Source: JBCFAY01 sp038562375 (GTDB lineage Bacteria > Bacillota > Clostridia > Christensenellales > CAG-138). Taken from it: DNA of 44,631 bases. A program made the position numbers and the translations under genes. The notes below the pieces were generated by a model that was not told the origin of the DNA, did no database searches, and was given only the letters and a program-made list of their open reading frames with translations. The stretch lies in NCBI GenBank assembly GCA_038562375.1, contig JBCFAY010000026.1, positions 1 to 44,631 on the forward strand, written 5' to 3'. Below are positions 24,080 through 32,668 of the stretch, one piece after another. Each line of letters begins with the position of its first letter. Position 1 is the first letter of the stretch.

Positions 24080-25255
24080 ATGAAGGTCACGAAAAAACTC
24101 ATCGGGTTGTTCCTTGTACTGACTCTGACACTGACCGCGTTTGCAGGCTGCGCCCCGACGAGCGCTCCGTCCCCCGACCCCACATCCGCAGGCAGCGAGC
24201 CCCCCGCTGCTCAGGCGACCGACGCGCCGGCAGCCGGCATCCCCCTGTCCGATATCAAGGTCGGCGTGGTTCTCAACACCATGAAGGAAGACGGCGGCTG
24301 GAGCCAGTCCCACAACGCTTCCTTCCTGGCCGCCAAGGAACAGCTGGGCCTCTCCGATGATCAGATGATCATCATCGATAACATCCCCGATACCGGAAAC
24401 GACTGTGCCAACACCATCGAGATGCTTATAGACGAAGGCTGCAATATGATCTTCGGCACCTCCTCCGGTCTGACCGACGCCATCCATTCCGAAGCGAAAC
24501 TTCACCCCGACGTATACTTCCATCAGTTTGAGGGCGTGCCCGGCGGCAACTGCGCGGGCTACTCCGTGCGCGACTGGGAGACCATGTTCCTTCTGGGCTA
24601 TGCGGGCGCTAAGCTCTCCACCAGCGACAAGCTGGGCTTCATGGCCGCGCAGCCCCAGGCTTCCGTGGTCCGCGCGGTGAACGCGTATGCCGTGGGCGCC
24701 AAGTATGCCAACCCCAACGCCACAGTGCAGGTCATCTGGGCCAACAGCTGGTATGATCCCGCCAAGGAAAAGGAGGGCGCCACCTCCATGCTGGAGAGCG
24801 GCATCAACGTGTTGGGCTATCACGGCTCCACCACGGCTGTGGCGGAGGCCTGCTCGGCGGCCGGCGCTTATATGTCGGGCTTCCATATCGACATGCACGA
24901 TTACGCGCCCAGCGCCGTGTACTCCTCCCACATGTGGAACTGGACTCCGCTGTATGTGGAGTTCATAAACCGCGCGGTGTCCGGCACCTGGACCGGCGAT
25001 ATGCTCTACCTGGGCATTGAAAGCGGCTGCGCCGAGCTGGCTCCCTGGAACACCGATATCCTCTCCGCGGATCTTATCGCCGAATTGGACGGCATAAAGG
25101 CCAAGCTGGAATCCGGCGAGATTCAGGTCTTCAAGGGCCCGGTGGTCGATAACAAGGGCAACGAGGTCCTTGCGGCGGGCGCCGAATTCACCAACGATCA
25201 GCTGATCGGCATGATGTTCCTCATAGACAACGTCGTGGGACAGCTGCCCAGCTAA
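24080..25255 (+). CDS. BmpA/PnrA-type nucleoside-binding lipoprotein
   Basis: The 391-residue protein has a lipoprotein signal ending AFAGC (Cys24), a Pro/Ser/Ala linker, then a BmpA-type fold: VGVVLNTMKEDGGWSQSHN, CNMIFGTSSGLTDAI, and a late YLGIESGCAELAPW. PnrA/BmpA relatives bind purine nucleosides; the base-stacking residues cannot be verified by eye. ATG 24080 follows GAGGAAA. Placing the binding protein after the permeases is the reverse of the common order. It is followed by a stem-loop and the first aminohydrolase gene. The ligand is expected to be the methylated substrate of the pathway. Confidence 0.88.
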   Translation: MKVTKKLIGLFLVLTLTLTAFAGCAPTSAPSPDPTSAGSEPPAAQATDAPAAGIPLSDIKVGVVLNTMKEDGGWSQSHNASFLAAKEQLGLSDDQMIIIDNIPDTGNDCANTIEMLIDEGCNMIFGTSSGLTDAIHSEAKLHPDVYFHQFEGVPGGNCAGYSVRDWETMFLLGYAGAKLSTSDKLGFMAAQPQASVVRAVNAYAVGAKYANPNATVQVIWANSWYDPAKEKEGATSMLESGINVLGYHGSTTAVAEACSAAGAYMSGFHIDMHDYAPSAVYSSHMWNWTPLYVEFINRAVSGTWTGDMLYLGIESGCAELAPWNTDILSADLIAELDGIKAKLESGEIQVFKGPVVDNKGNEVLAAGAEFTNDQLIGMMFLIDNVVGQLPS

Positions 25256-25287
25256 GATGAGAACGGCACCATAATCGAACGGCATGA

Positions 25288-25318
25288 GGGGGATGCCCGC
25301 AGCCTGCGAGCATTCCCC
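25288..25318 (+). other. Hairpin after the BmpA-type gene
   Basis: GGGGGATGC (25288-25296) pairs with GCATTCCCC (25310-25318, one G-U), with a short GCA/TGC inner stem. No T-run follows. It has the same placement, directly after a binding-protein gene, as the hairpins at 9135 and 38956. Confidence 0.65.
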
Positions 25319-25342
25319 GGCCCTACGGGAGAAAGGGGTACC

Positions 25343-26752
25343 ATGGATAAGATACTCATCAAAAACGCCAGAGCCATCATCACCTGCAACGATTCCGATC
25401 AGGTGCTGTTCGATTCCGACATCCTTCTCAACGGCAGGGAGATCGAGGCCATCGGCAACAATCTTCGCGCCGAGGGCGCAAAGGTGATCGACGCCCGTAA
25501 AATGTTCGTCTATCCCGGGCTTATCAACACCCACCATCATTTTCTGCAAGCGTTCACCCGCAGCATCCCGGAGCTGCAGCAGGCAACCCTCTTCGATTGG
25601 CTGATCTTCATGTACGAGGTGTGGACGCTGGTAGACCCCGAACACGTTTATTACAGCAGCCTGATAGGCATGAGCGAGCTGATGAAATACGGTTGCACCA
25701 CAGCCTTCGACCACCACTTCTGCTTCCCCCGGGGCGTGGATAAGGTACTCATCGATCGGCAGATGGCGGCGGCGGAGCAGTTGGGCATCCGCTATCATGC
25801 GGGCCGAAGCTGTTTCACCCTCACCCACAAAGACGGGGGCTTGCCCCCGGATACCCTGGGCGAAACCGTGGATGAATTCATCCGCGATTGCGACCGTCTC
25901 ATCGATACCTACCATGAATACGACCGCTTCGGCATGAAGCGGGTGGTAGTGGCCCCCTGCTCGCCTTTCTCCGTGACGGACGACACCATCACCGAGGCGA
26001 TTCGGCTAGCGCGGGCCAAAAAGGTGCGCATGCACTCCCACTTGGCGGAAGCGCCGGATGAGACCGTTTATATGCGGGAGCGGCATAACATGACCCCTTT
26101 CGAATGGGCGCGAAAGCTGGGCTTTTTGGGCTCGGATATCTGGTATGCCCACGGCATATGCTTCAGCGACGAAGAGGTGAAGATTCTGGGCGAAACCCAA
26201 ACCGGCGTCGCCCATTGCCCGGTTTCCAACATGAAGACCTGCGCGGGCTTCATGAAGCTGCCGCTGATGAAAAAATACGACGTGCCCGTGGGTCTGGCGG
26301 TCGACGGTTACGGCGCGCAGGACGGTTCCAATCTGCTCGGCGAAATCCGCATGGCCTACCTCATGCACCGCATGAACGCCAACAATCAGGAGGCCCCCTC
26401 CGGCTATGAATGCCTGAGGCTGGCCACCCGGGGCAGCGCGCGGGTGCTGGGGCGCGACGATGTGGGCTCGCTTGAGGTCGGCAAGGCCGCGGACCTGTTC
26501 ATGATCGACGTGGATCGCCTCGAATATTCGGGCGGACTGCTGGACCCCGGCGCCTTCCCGGCCGTGGTGGGATATAATCGGCCGGTGGATATGACGATCA
26601 TCAACGGCCGGATCGTGTGGGAAAACGGCGTGCTCCACGGCATAGACGAAGAAGCCGTCAAGGCCAGGGCCAACGAGATCGCAAAGCGCGTGTACGGAAG
26701 CGGCGTGTATGAGCGCGAAACGGCGCGGATGCGCAAAAAGTATAGAAAATAA
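25343..26752 (+). CDS. Amidohydrolase, 8-oxoguanine deaminase-like (paralogue 1)
   Basis: The 469-residue enzyme belongs to the COG0402 aminohydrolases (guanine, 8-oxoguanine, hydroxyatrazine and SsnA-type enzymes). Metal and catalytic residues are in place: NTHHH (His64, His66), HSHLAE (His233, Glu236), YAHG (His270) and AVDGYG (Asp321). These enzymes use a divalent metal to hydrolyse an exocyclic C-N bond of a heterocycle, typically releasing ammonia. ATG 25343 follows GAGAAAGGGG. It shares about half its residues by eye with the second aminohydrolase at 30486. Its likely substrate is an aminopurine or related ring freed by demethylation. Confidence 0.88.
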   Translation: MDKILIKNARAIITCNDSDQVLFDSDILLNGREIEAIGNNLRAEGAKVIDARKMFVYPGLINTHHHFLQAFTRSIPELQQATLFDWLIFMYEVWTLVDPEHVYYSSLIGMSELMKYGCTTAFDHHFCFPRGVDKVLIDRQMAAAEQLGIRYHAGRSCFTLTHKDGGLPPDTLGETVDEFIRDCDRLIDTYHEYDRFGMKRVVVAPCSPFSVTDDTITEAIRLARAKKVRMHSHLAEAPDETVYMRERHNMTPFEWARKLGFLGSDIWYAHGICFSDEEVKILGETQTGVAHCPVSNMKTCAGFMKLPLMKKYDVPVGLAVDGYGAQDGSNLLGEIRMAYLMHRMNANNQEAPSGYECLRLATRGSARVLGRDDVGSLEVGKAADLFMIDVDRLEYSGGLLDPGAFPAVVGYNRPVDMTIINGRIVWENGVLHGIDEEAVKARANEIAKRVYGSGVYERETARMRKKYRK

Positions 26753-26838
26753 GATGCCTATTGGGCGGGCGTTTATGCCGCTCGTCCCGATCAACGGATG
26801 GCCGAATACTCCACCAGGATGATATCGAGGTGATATCT

Positions 26839-29115
26839 ATGAAAGAATGCAATGCGGTCGGCAAGAGCGTGCCCCGTATCGACGCCTGGGCGAAGGCTAC
26901 GGGCGCGGCGAAATACGTCGGCGACATGCAGCGGCCGAACATGCTCCACGCCAAAATATTGCGCAGCCCGCTGGCCCATGCTTGGATCAAGCAGATCGAT
27001 GTGGGCCGGGCCGCCGCGCTGCCGGGAGTGCATGCGGTGATTACCTACAAGGATGTGCCGCAAATCCCCTACACCTCCTGCGGGCATCCCCATCCGCCCG
27101 ATACGCCTCAAGACTGCCTGATATTATCCCGGCATCTGCGTTACGTGGGCGACCCTGTGGCTGCGGTGGCGGCGGATACGCCGGAAATCGCCCTGGATGC
27201 CCTGGAGCTGATCGCAGTAGAATATGAAGCGCTGCCCGCATATTTCACCATGGACGCAGCTCTTGAAGAGGGGGCGGTGGAGCTCCATGCGGGCCTTAAG
27301 AACCTGGCCGGCGAAAACGTGTTCGAAACGGGCGATGTACAGGCCGCCATGGCGCAGGCCGACGTGATCGTGGAGGATACCGTCGAGACCCCGATCGTGA
27401 CCCACAGCCCCATCGAGCCGCATGTTTCCCTGATGGAGCTCGATGAGCAGGATAGGCTGGTGTGCTATTTGGCTACCCAGGTGCCCAGCATCATGCGGGA
27501 GCGGTTATCCACTGCTTTGGGCATGCGGATGGGGCAGATACGAGTCGTCAAGGGCCATGTGGGCGGCGGCTTCGGCGGCAAGCAGGAGCCGATTTACGAA
27601 CCCATCAACGCCGTGCTCACGCTGAAAACCGGCAGGCCCGTGCGGCTGGAGCTCACCCGGGAAGAAAGCTTGGCCTGCACCCGCACGCGGCATTCCGCCA
27701 GGGTGCATATGCGCACCGGTCTTACGCGGGAGGGGAAGATCCTGGCCCGGGAGATGGAGATCGATCAGAACACCGGCGCGTATGCTTCCCACGGGCATAA
27801 CGTGGTATTTGCCATCGCCATGGCTTTCGCCACGCTCTATCCGACGCCGAATTTGCGCTTTTACGGCAGGAGCGTCTACACCAATATCCTGATCGCCGGA
27901 GCCATGCGCGCCTACGGCTGCCCCCAATATGCCTTTGCCATGGAATCCCATGTGGAGCATATGGCGCGGGAGCTCGGGATCGATTCGCTGGAATTCAGGC
28001 GCAAAAACAGCTACCACATGGGCGATCCCATCAATTTCCCGCATGTTTCGGTGAACACCTGCGGCTTGCAGGAAGCCATCGATAAGTGCGCGGAGGCCAT
28101 CGGCTACCAGACCTTCCTGAAAGCCCCCCGGCCCGACGGCCCCGTCAAGCGCGGTATCGGCACGGCGCTGCTAAGCTATGGTCAGAGCTGTTATCCCCAC
28201 AGTGTGGAGCTTTCCGGCGCCCGGGTGCGCGTGAACGAGGACGCCACCGCCACACTGTATGTCGGCTGCGCGGAGATCGGCCAGGGAACGGACACGGTGA
28301 TGGCGCAGATCGCCGCGGAAGCCTTGGGCATTCCCTTTGCGGACCTGAACGTGGTGGCCGTGGATACGGACGTATGCCCCTTCGACCCGGGTGCCTACGC
28401 CTCCCGTCAGACCTACGTGGCGGGGCACGCGGTCAAAAAGGCTGCCGCGGCCTGCAAGGAGCAGATCCTGCGCTATGCCGTGGATAAGCTCTCGGTCAAC
28501 TACGAGCGGCTGGACGCGCAGGACGGCTGGATTATCGACTGCGACGCGGGCAAGCGCCTGATTCCCATGAGGGAGCTTACCATGCGGATGCATTACGACT
28601 GTCATACGCCCGTAACCATCTGCCATGACGCTTCCTTCGCCCCCACGGACAACCTGCTGACCTTCGGCATCTCCATAGCCATCGTGAACGTGGATACGGC
28701 CACCGGCAAGGTGGAGGTGGAAAAGCTGATCACGGTGCTCGACTCCGGACGTATCATCAACCCGCAGCTCGCCATGGGGCAGCTCAACGGCGGCAACATC
28801 ATGAGCCTCGGGTACGGTCTTTTTGAGCAGCTTTTAATCGATCCGAAGACCGGCCGCGTTTATAACGACAACCTGCTCGATTACAAGGTGCCCACCTTCG
28901 CGGATGTGCCGGAGCTCGAGGGGTACTTTATCGAAACCGACGAGCCCTCCAGCGCCTACGGCAACAAATCCCTGGGCGAGCCGCCAAACATCGCCCCGGC
29001 GGCGGCGGTGCGCAACGCCGTGCTGGACGCCACGGGCGTGGCCGTCAACCAAGGACCCCTGACCCCCGAGCGGGTGTACCTGGCGCTGAAGGCGGCAAAA
29101 AAGCTGGAGGTGTGA
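26839..29115 (+). CDS. Xanthine dehydrogenase family, molybdopterin subunit
   Basis: The 758-residue subunit has the hammerhead domain (about 1-130) and the molybdopterin-binding region with VGGGFGGKQE and GQGTDTVMAQIA. The catalytic base is expected at Glu714 in LGEPPNIAP. Two substrate-site residues of bovine xanthine oxidase seem kept: an Arg in MRAYGCPQ (Arg880 equivalent) and a Glu in LTREESLA (Glu802 region), consistent with a purine-like substrate. ATG 26839 follows GAGGTGA; an earlier ATG at 26761 is unlikely. Family members hydroxylate a carbon next to nitrogen in heterocycles using water. Nicotinate-type substrates remain possible. Confidence 0.9.
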   Translation: MKECNAVGKSVPRIDAWAKATGAAKYVGDMQRPNMLHAKILRSPLAHAWIKQIDVGRAAALPGVHAVITYKDVPQIPYTSCGHPHPPDTPQDCLILSRHLRYVGDPVAAVAADTPEIALDALELIAVEYEALPAYFTMDAALEEGAVELHAGLKNLAGENVFETGDVQAAMAQADVIVEDTVETPIVTHSPIEPHVSLMELDEQDRLVCYLATQVPSIMRERLSTALGMRMGQIRVVKGHVGGGFGGKQEPIYEPINAVLTLKTGRPVRLELTREESLACTRTRHSARVHMRTGLTREGKILAREMEIDQNTGAYASHGHNVVFAIAMAFATLYPTPNLRFYGRSVYTNILIAGAMRAYGCPQYAFAMESHVEHMARELGIDSLEFRRKNSYHMGDPINFPHVSVNTCGLQEAIDKCAEAIGYQTFLKAPRPDGPVKRGIGTALLSYGQSCYPHSVELSGARVRVNEDATATLYVGCAEIGQGTDTVMAQIAAEALGIPFADLNVVAVDTDVCPFDPGAYASRQTYVAGHAVKKAAAACKEQILRYAVDKLSVNYERLDAQDGWIIDCDAGKRLIPMRELTMRMHYDCHTPVTICHDASFAPTDNLLTFGISIAIVNVDTATGKVEVEKLITVLDSGRIINPQLAMGQLNGGNIMSLGYGLFEQLLIDPKTGRVYNDNLLDYKVPTFADVPELEGYFIETDEPSSAYGNKSLGEPPNIAPAAAVRNAVLDATGVAVNQGPLTPERVYLALKAAKKLEV

Positions 29116-29116
29116 C

Positions 29117-29992
29117 ATGTACTCTGTAAAAAAGCTCTATCGCCCGGAAACACTTCAAGAAGCGCTTGCGATACTGGCGGAACACCCGGAAGCCTGGCCG
29201 CTGGCGGGCGGGACGGATGTGCTGGTGAAGATGCGCCATAAGCGCATGAAGGATGTGACGCTGCTTTCCCTTTCCAAGCTCCCGCTTTCCGGCGTGGAGG
29301 AGAACGGGGCAGAGATCGTTATCGGCCCTTGCACCACCTTCACGGCGCTGGCCGACAACCCGATCATACAAGCCCGGCTCCCCATGCTGCGCACGGCTGC
29401 GCGCTCGATGGGCGGACCGCAGATACAGAACGCCGCCACCATCGGCGGCAACATCTGCAACGGCGCTACCTCGGCGGACAGCGCTCCCTCGCTTTTCGCC
29501 CTGGACGCGGAGCTTACGCTCACCAGCGCCACCGGCAGCCGCCGCATCCCCATCGGGGAGTTCTACGCCGGCCCCGGCCGGGTAAACCGCGAGGGCGGGG
29601 AGCTGCTCACGGCCATCCATATCCCCGTAGGGGAGCAGATGCGCTGGGGCGGCGCTTACATCAAGTTCAGCACGCGCAAGGCCATGGATATCGCCATTTT
29701 GGGCAGCGCCGCGGTTTGCGCGCTCCATGAAGACGGCAGCGTGAAAAAGGCCGCCATCGCCTTGGGCGTGGCTGCGCCCACGCCGGTGCGCTGCGCGGAG
29801 GCGGAGGCGCTGCTGTTGGGGAAAGCACCCACGGCGGAACTGCTTCTGGAGGCTGGACGGTTGGCGCTGACGGCGTGCAGCCCCCGAAGCTCCTGGCGCG
29901 CATCCAAAGAATACAGGGAGGCGCTGATCCAAGAGCTGTCCGTGCGGGCGTTCAAGGAAGCCCATCGCCTGGCGGGAGGGAAAGAGCTATGA
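29117..29992 (+). CDS. Xanthine dehydrogenase family, FAD subunit
   Basis: The 291-residue subunit has the FAD-binding motifs of the family: PLAGGTDVLVKM near residues 30-41 and QIQNAATIGGNICNGATSAD (about 102-121). It passes electrons from the iron-sulfur centres to NAD+ or another acceptor. Spacing to the upstream gene is one base after the stop, and its end overlaps the iron-sulfur subunit gene (ATGA). The gene order large-FAD-2Fe2S matches many clostridial molybdenum hydroxylases. Confidence 0.92.
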   Translation: MYSVKKLYRPETLQEALAILAEHPEAWPLAGGTDVLVKMRHKRMKDVTLLSLSKLPLSGVEENGAEIVIGPCTTFTALADNPIIQARLPMLRTAARSMGGPQIQNAATIGGNICNGATSADSAPSLFALDAELTLTSATGSRRIPIGEFYAGPGRVNREGGELLTAIHIPVGEQMRWGGAYIKFSTRKAMDIAILGSAAVCALHEDGSVKKAAIALGVAAPTPVRCAEAEALLLGKAPTAELLLEAGRLALTACSPRSSWRASKEYREALIQELSVRAFKEAHRLAGGKEL

Positions 29993-30453
29993 TCGAGATC
30001 AATTGCACCGTTAACGGCAAACCGACGCGCGTGCGTGTGGAGGAAGGGGAGACGCTGCTCGAGATGATCCGGGAGCGCTTGGGCCTCACCGGAACCAAGC
30101 GCGGCTGCGAGGTTGGGGAATGCGGCGCGTGCACGATCCTGCTCGACGGCGTGCCCACGGACTCCTGCCTAACGCTGGCGGCGCTGGCGGATGGGAAGGA
30201 TATCCTGACCATCGAGGGCCTGTCCGAGGGAAGGGAGCTTTCGGTTTTGCAGCAGGCGTTCGTGGACGAGGGCGCCATACAATGCGGCTACTGCACTCCC
30301 GGGATGATACTCACCGCTCACGCGCTGCTCAAAAAGAATAAAAACCCCACGGCGGAGGACATCAAGCGGGAGCTCTCGGGCAATATGTGCCGCTGCGCCG
30401 CTTATAATCAGATCATCAACGCCGTGCAGAAAGCCGCACGGGAAGACGCCTGA
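29989..30453 (+). CDS. Xanthine dehydrogenase family, 2Fe-2S subunit
   Basis: The 154-residue subunit has the full set of cluster cysteines: Cys40, Cys45, Cys48 and Cys60 for the plant-type cluster (GCEVGECGACT...C) and Cys99, Cys102, Cys134, Cys136 for the second (CGYCTPG...CRC). The length is typical. The ATG at 29989 overlaps the FAD-subunit stop. It relays electrons from molybdenum to FAD. The second aminohydrolase gene follows after 32 bp. Confidence 0.95.
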   Translation: MIEINCTVNGKPTRVRVEEGETLLEMIRERLGLTGTKRGCEVGECGACTILLDGVPTDSCLTLAALADGKDILTIEGLSEGRELSVLQQAFVDEGAIQCGYCTPGMILTAHALLKKNKNPTAEDIKRELSGNMCRCAAYNQIINAVQKAAREDA

Positions 30454-30485
30454 GACGGCGACGATTTCATAAAAGGAGAACGCCT

Positions 30486-31853
30486 ATGCGTAAAACACTC
30501 ATTCGGAACGCGGACGCCATCATCACCTGCGACAGGGACGACCGGCTGCTCAAGGGCCAGGACATCCTGGTGGAGGGGAACAAGATCGCCGCCATTGGGG
30601 AAAACCTGCCCGCGGAGGGCGCACAGGTCATCGACGGGAAGGGCCGTTTCGTATATCCCGGCCTTATCAATACCCATCACCATTTGCTTCAGGCTTTCAG
30701 CCGCAACATCCCGGCCATCCAGAGCTCCGAGCTGTTTGACTGGCTGATGTATCTTTACAGCGTTTGGAGCAATGTGAACCCGGATTATATCTATTACAGC
30801 TCCATGGTGGCCATGGGCGAATTCATCAAATTTGGCGGCACCACCATGTTCGACCATCACTTCGCTTTCCCCAGGAGCTCCAAAAAGGAGATCATCGACC
30901 GCCAGTTCGATGCGGCGGAAGAGCTGGGTATCAGGTTCCATACGGGCCGTGGCTCCTTTACCCGGGGCAAGTACAAGGGCGGATTGCCGCCCGAAGAGCT
31001 CATCGAAACCACGGATGAAACCCTTTTGGACTGCGAGCGACTGATCGGCAAATACCACGACCCCGGCGAGTTCTCCATGCGGCAGGTGGCGCTCGCGCCC
31101 TGCTCGCCCTTCTCGGTGGATACCGATGTTATGGTGGAATCCGTAAATCTGGCGCGCCGGCGCGGCGTGCGGCTGCATACGCATCTGTGCGAGACCATGG
31201 ATGAGGAGCGCTATTGCCTGGAAGTTTACGGCAAGCGCCCGCTGGATTGGGTGGAGGAGTGCGGATTCGTCGGCCCGGATGTGTGGTATGCCCACGGCAT
31301 CCACTTCACCGATGAGGAAGTGGCCCGCCTGGCGAAGACCAAAACCGGCGTTTCCCACAATCCGGTTTCCAATATGAAGCTGTCAAGCGGCGTGTGCAAG
31401 GTGCCGCTCATGCTGGAACTGGGCGTGCCGGTGGGCCTGGCGCTGGATGGCTCGGGCAGCAACGACGCCTCCAACCTGCTCAACGATATTCGCATTTCCT
31501 ATTTGCTGCATAGGCTGCATTCCGGCAACAAGGCCCCCACGGGCTACGGCATCCTAAAGCTCGCCACCCGCGGCAGCGCACAGCTGCTGGGCCGCAGCGA
31601 TATCGGCTGCCTCGAAGTTGGGAAGGCCGCGGATCTATTTATGATCAACGTGGATATCCTCGATTGCGTGGGCGCGGTGATGGACCCCATGTCGTTCCTG
31701 GGCACCGTCGGCTATACGCGTCCGGTGGAACTCACCATGATCAACGGCAAGGTCGTTTGGAAAGACGGCTATCTGCAGGGGATCGATGAGGACAAGATCA
31801 AGCAGGCGGCCAAGGCCGAGGTCAAAAGAGTCTACGATAAGATCGGGAGCTGA
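30486..31853 (+). CDS. Amidohydrolase, 8-oxoguanine deaminase-like (paralogue 2)
   Basis: The 455-residue enzyme is the paralogue of the one encoded at 25343, with the same NTHHH (62-66), HTHLCE, YAHG and ALDGSG metal motifs. Differences in the substrate-facing stretches (HTHLCE against HSHLAE; ALDGSGSND against AVDGYGAQD) suggest a different ring substrate or a successive deamination. ATG 30486 follows AAAGGAGAA. It is the last gene of the operon; an intrinsic terminator follows 12 bp after the stop. Confidence 0.88.
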   Translation: MRKTLIRNADAIITCDRDDRLLKGQDILVEGNKIAAIGENLPAEGAQVIDGKGRFVYPGLINTHHHLLQAFSRNIPAIQSSELFDWLMYLYSVWSNVNPDYIYYSSMVAMGEFIKFGGTTMFDHHFAFPRSSKKEIIDRQFDAAEELGIRFHTGRGSFTRGKYKGGLPPEELIETTDETLLDCERLIGKYHDPGEFSMRQVALAPCSPFSVDTDVMVESVNLARRRGVRLHTHLCETMDEERYCLEVYGKRPLDWVEECGFVGPDVWYAHGIHFTDEEVARLAKTKTGVSHNPVSNMKLSSGVCKVPLMLELGVPVGLALDGSGSNDASNLLNDIRISYLLHRLHSGNKAPTGYGILKLATRGSAQLLGRSDIGCLEVGKAADLFMINVDILDCVGAVMDPMSFLGTVGYTRPVELTMINGKVVWKDGYLQGIDEDKIKQAAKAEVKRVYDKIGS

Positions 31854-31864
31854 AGCATCGAAAG

Positions 31865-31892
31865 AGGAGGGCCTTTCCCGGTCCTCCTTTTG
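31865..31892 (+). terminator. Terminator of the corrinoid/nucleobase operon
   Basis: AGGAGGGCC (31865-31873) pairs with GGTCCTCCT (31880-31888, one G-U), loop TTTCCC, followed by TTTTG. It closes the operon that began at the 17678 promoter. Confidence 0.75.
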
Positions 31893-31933
31893 TGTTGCCT
31901 ATGCGTTACCCTATGGCAAGGAGCGGATAAGAG

Positions 31934-32305
31934 ATGCGGCATTTTGCATATACTGCGGTTTTTATAGCGCCGTTCGGGGTTTATGCCAATGAATTGCTCC
32001 TAGGGACGGCGCGCGGCCTCCGCGCGGGACTCAAAGAACAGGGCAATGCCTTTTCCGCTCTGGAATTGCGCGTCGATACGGAGGAGGGCACGGCCCTGCT
32101 GCGCTGCGGCGGCACGGACGGAGCCCTGGAGGTGGAGCGGGAGATTGGTATGCACAGCCTGCACGGCGCCCTGCGCGTTGCCATGGAGGTACGGGTGCCC
32201 GAGCGCGCCGAGGCGGCTTTGGAGCGCGCCTTCGAGCAGGCCTCCGTGGAGAAGGGCGTTACCATTTTGGAGCGCTCGTCCAGAGTGGACGCCCCGGAGA
32301 AATAG
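31934..32305 (+). CDS. Hypothetical protein, 123 residues
   Basis: The frame starts at ATG 31934 with GGAGCGG some 13 bases upstream and has the codon bias of nearby genes (GC-rich third positions), so it may be real. The sequence includes FIAPFGVYANELLLG near the start and an acidic, alternating Leu/Glu/Arg C-terminal half. I recognise no domain. It lies after the operon terminator and before a degraded gene, so it could be an unexpressed remnant. Confidence 0.4.
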   Translation: MRHFAYTAVFIAPFGVYANELLLGTARGLRAGLKEQGNAFSALELRVDTEEGTALLRCGGTDGALEVEREIGMHSLHGALRVAMEVRVPERAEAALERAFEQASVEKGVTILERSSRVDAPEK

Positions 32306-32345
32306 GGGACGGCTGGGCGGAGAGCTGAAAGGCTGCGCTGCGTAG

Positions 32346-32525
32346 TTCGCTGCCCGGAAGACCCGAGCCATCGGTAACGCCGCCGGCAATGGCGCCGGGC
32401 AGATACTGCAAAGCAAAGCCAGCATGCTGGAGACAAAAGCGATTTGCGGCCGGATGCAGACCCGGGAGCTTGCCATCAACCCGTTTTTAATAAACCGCTT
32501 CATCGGATCCATGCTGTTCGCCTAA
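32346..32525 (+). pseudogene. C-terminal remnant of a RACE (DUF4445) corrinoid activator
   Basis: The frame from 32346 to TAA 32523-32525 encodes about 59 residues after a stop at 32343-32345. It reads AIGNAAGNGAGQILQSK and ends with AINPFLINRFIGSMLFA. RACE proteins (RamA/AcsV-like ASKHA reductive activators) end with IGNAAGxGA...LS...ELAxxPxFxxxFxxSMxF, so the match covers the conserved tail. No start codon or upstream part of the gene is seen. RACE proteins reactivate oxidised corrinoid proteins, which makes a relic beside a corrinoid operon meaningful. The stretch 32526-32668 shows nothing clear. Confidence 0.5.
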
Positions 32526-32668
32526 GCAGGGATTTGTGGCAGCAAGTTCCTTTTCCGAACTCTTCCGAATGGTTGCAATAAACTCCGCTCATGGTGTCAT
32601 GGGCCAATCATCGCAGGGATGGGAAAAGCTTGCTCCGGTATGCGCAAATGCAGCCGTCTTTTCTGGTA

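Noticed and set aside
23975..25915. 646-residue open frame on the minus strand
   Set aside because: It is the antisense shadow of the BmpA-type and aminohydrolase genes, caused by GC-rich third positions; it lacks recognisable domains and a ribosome site.
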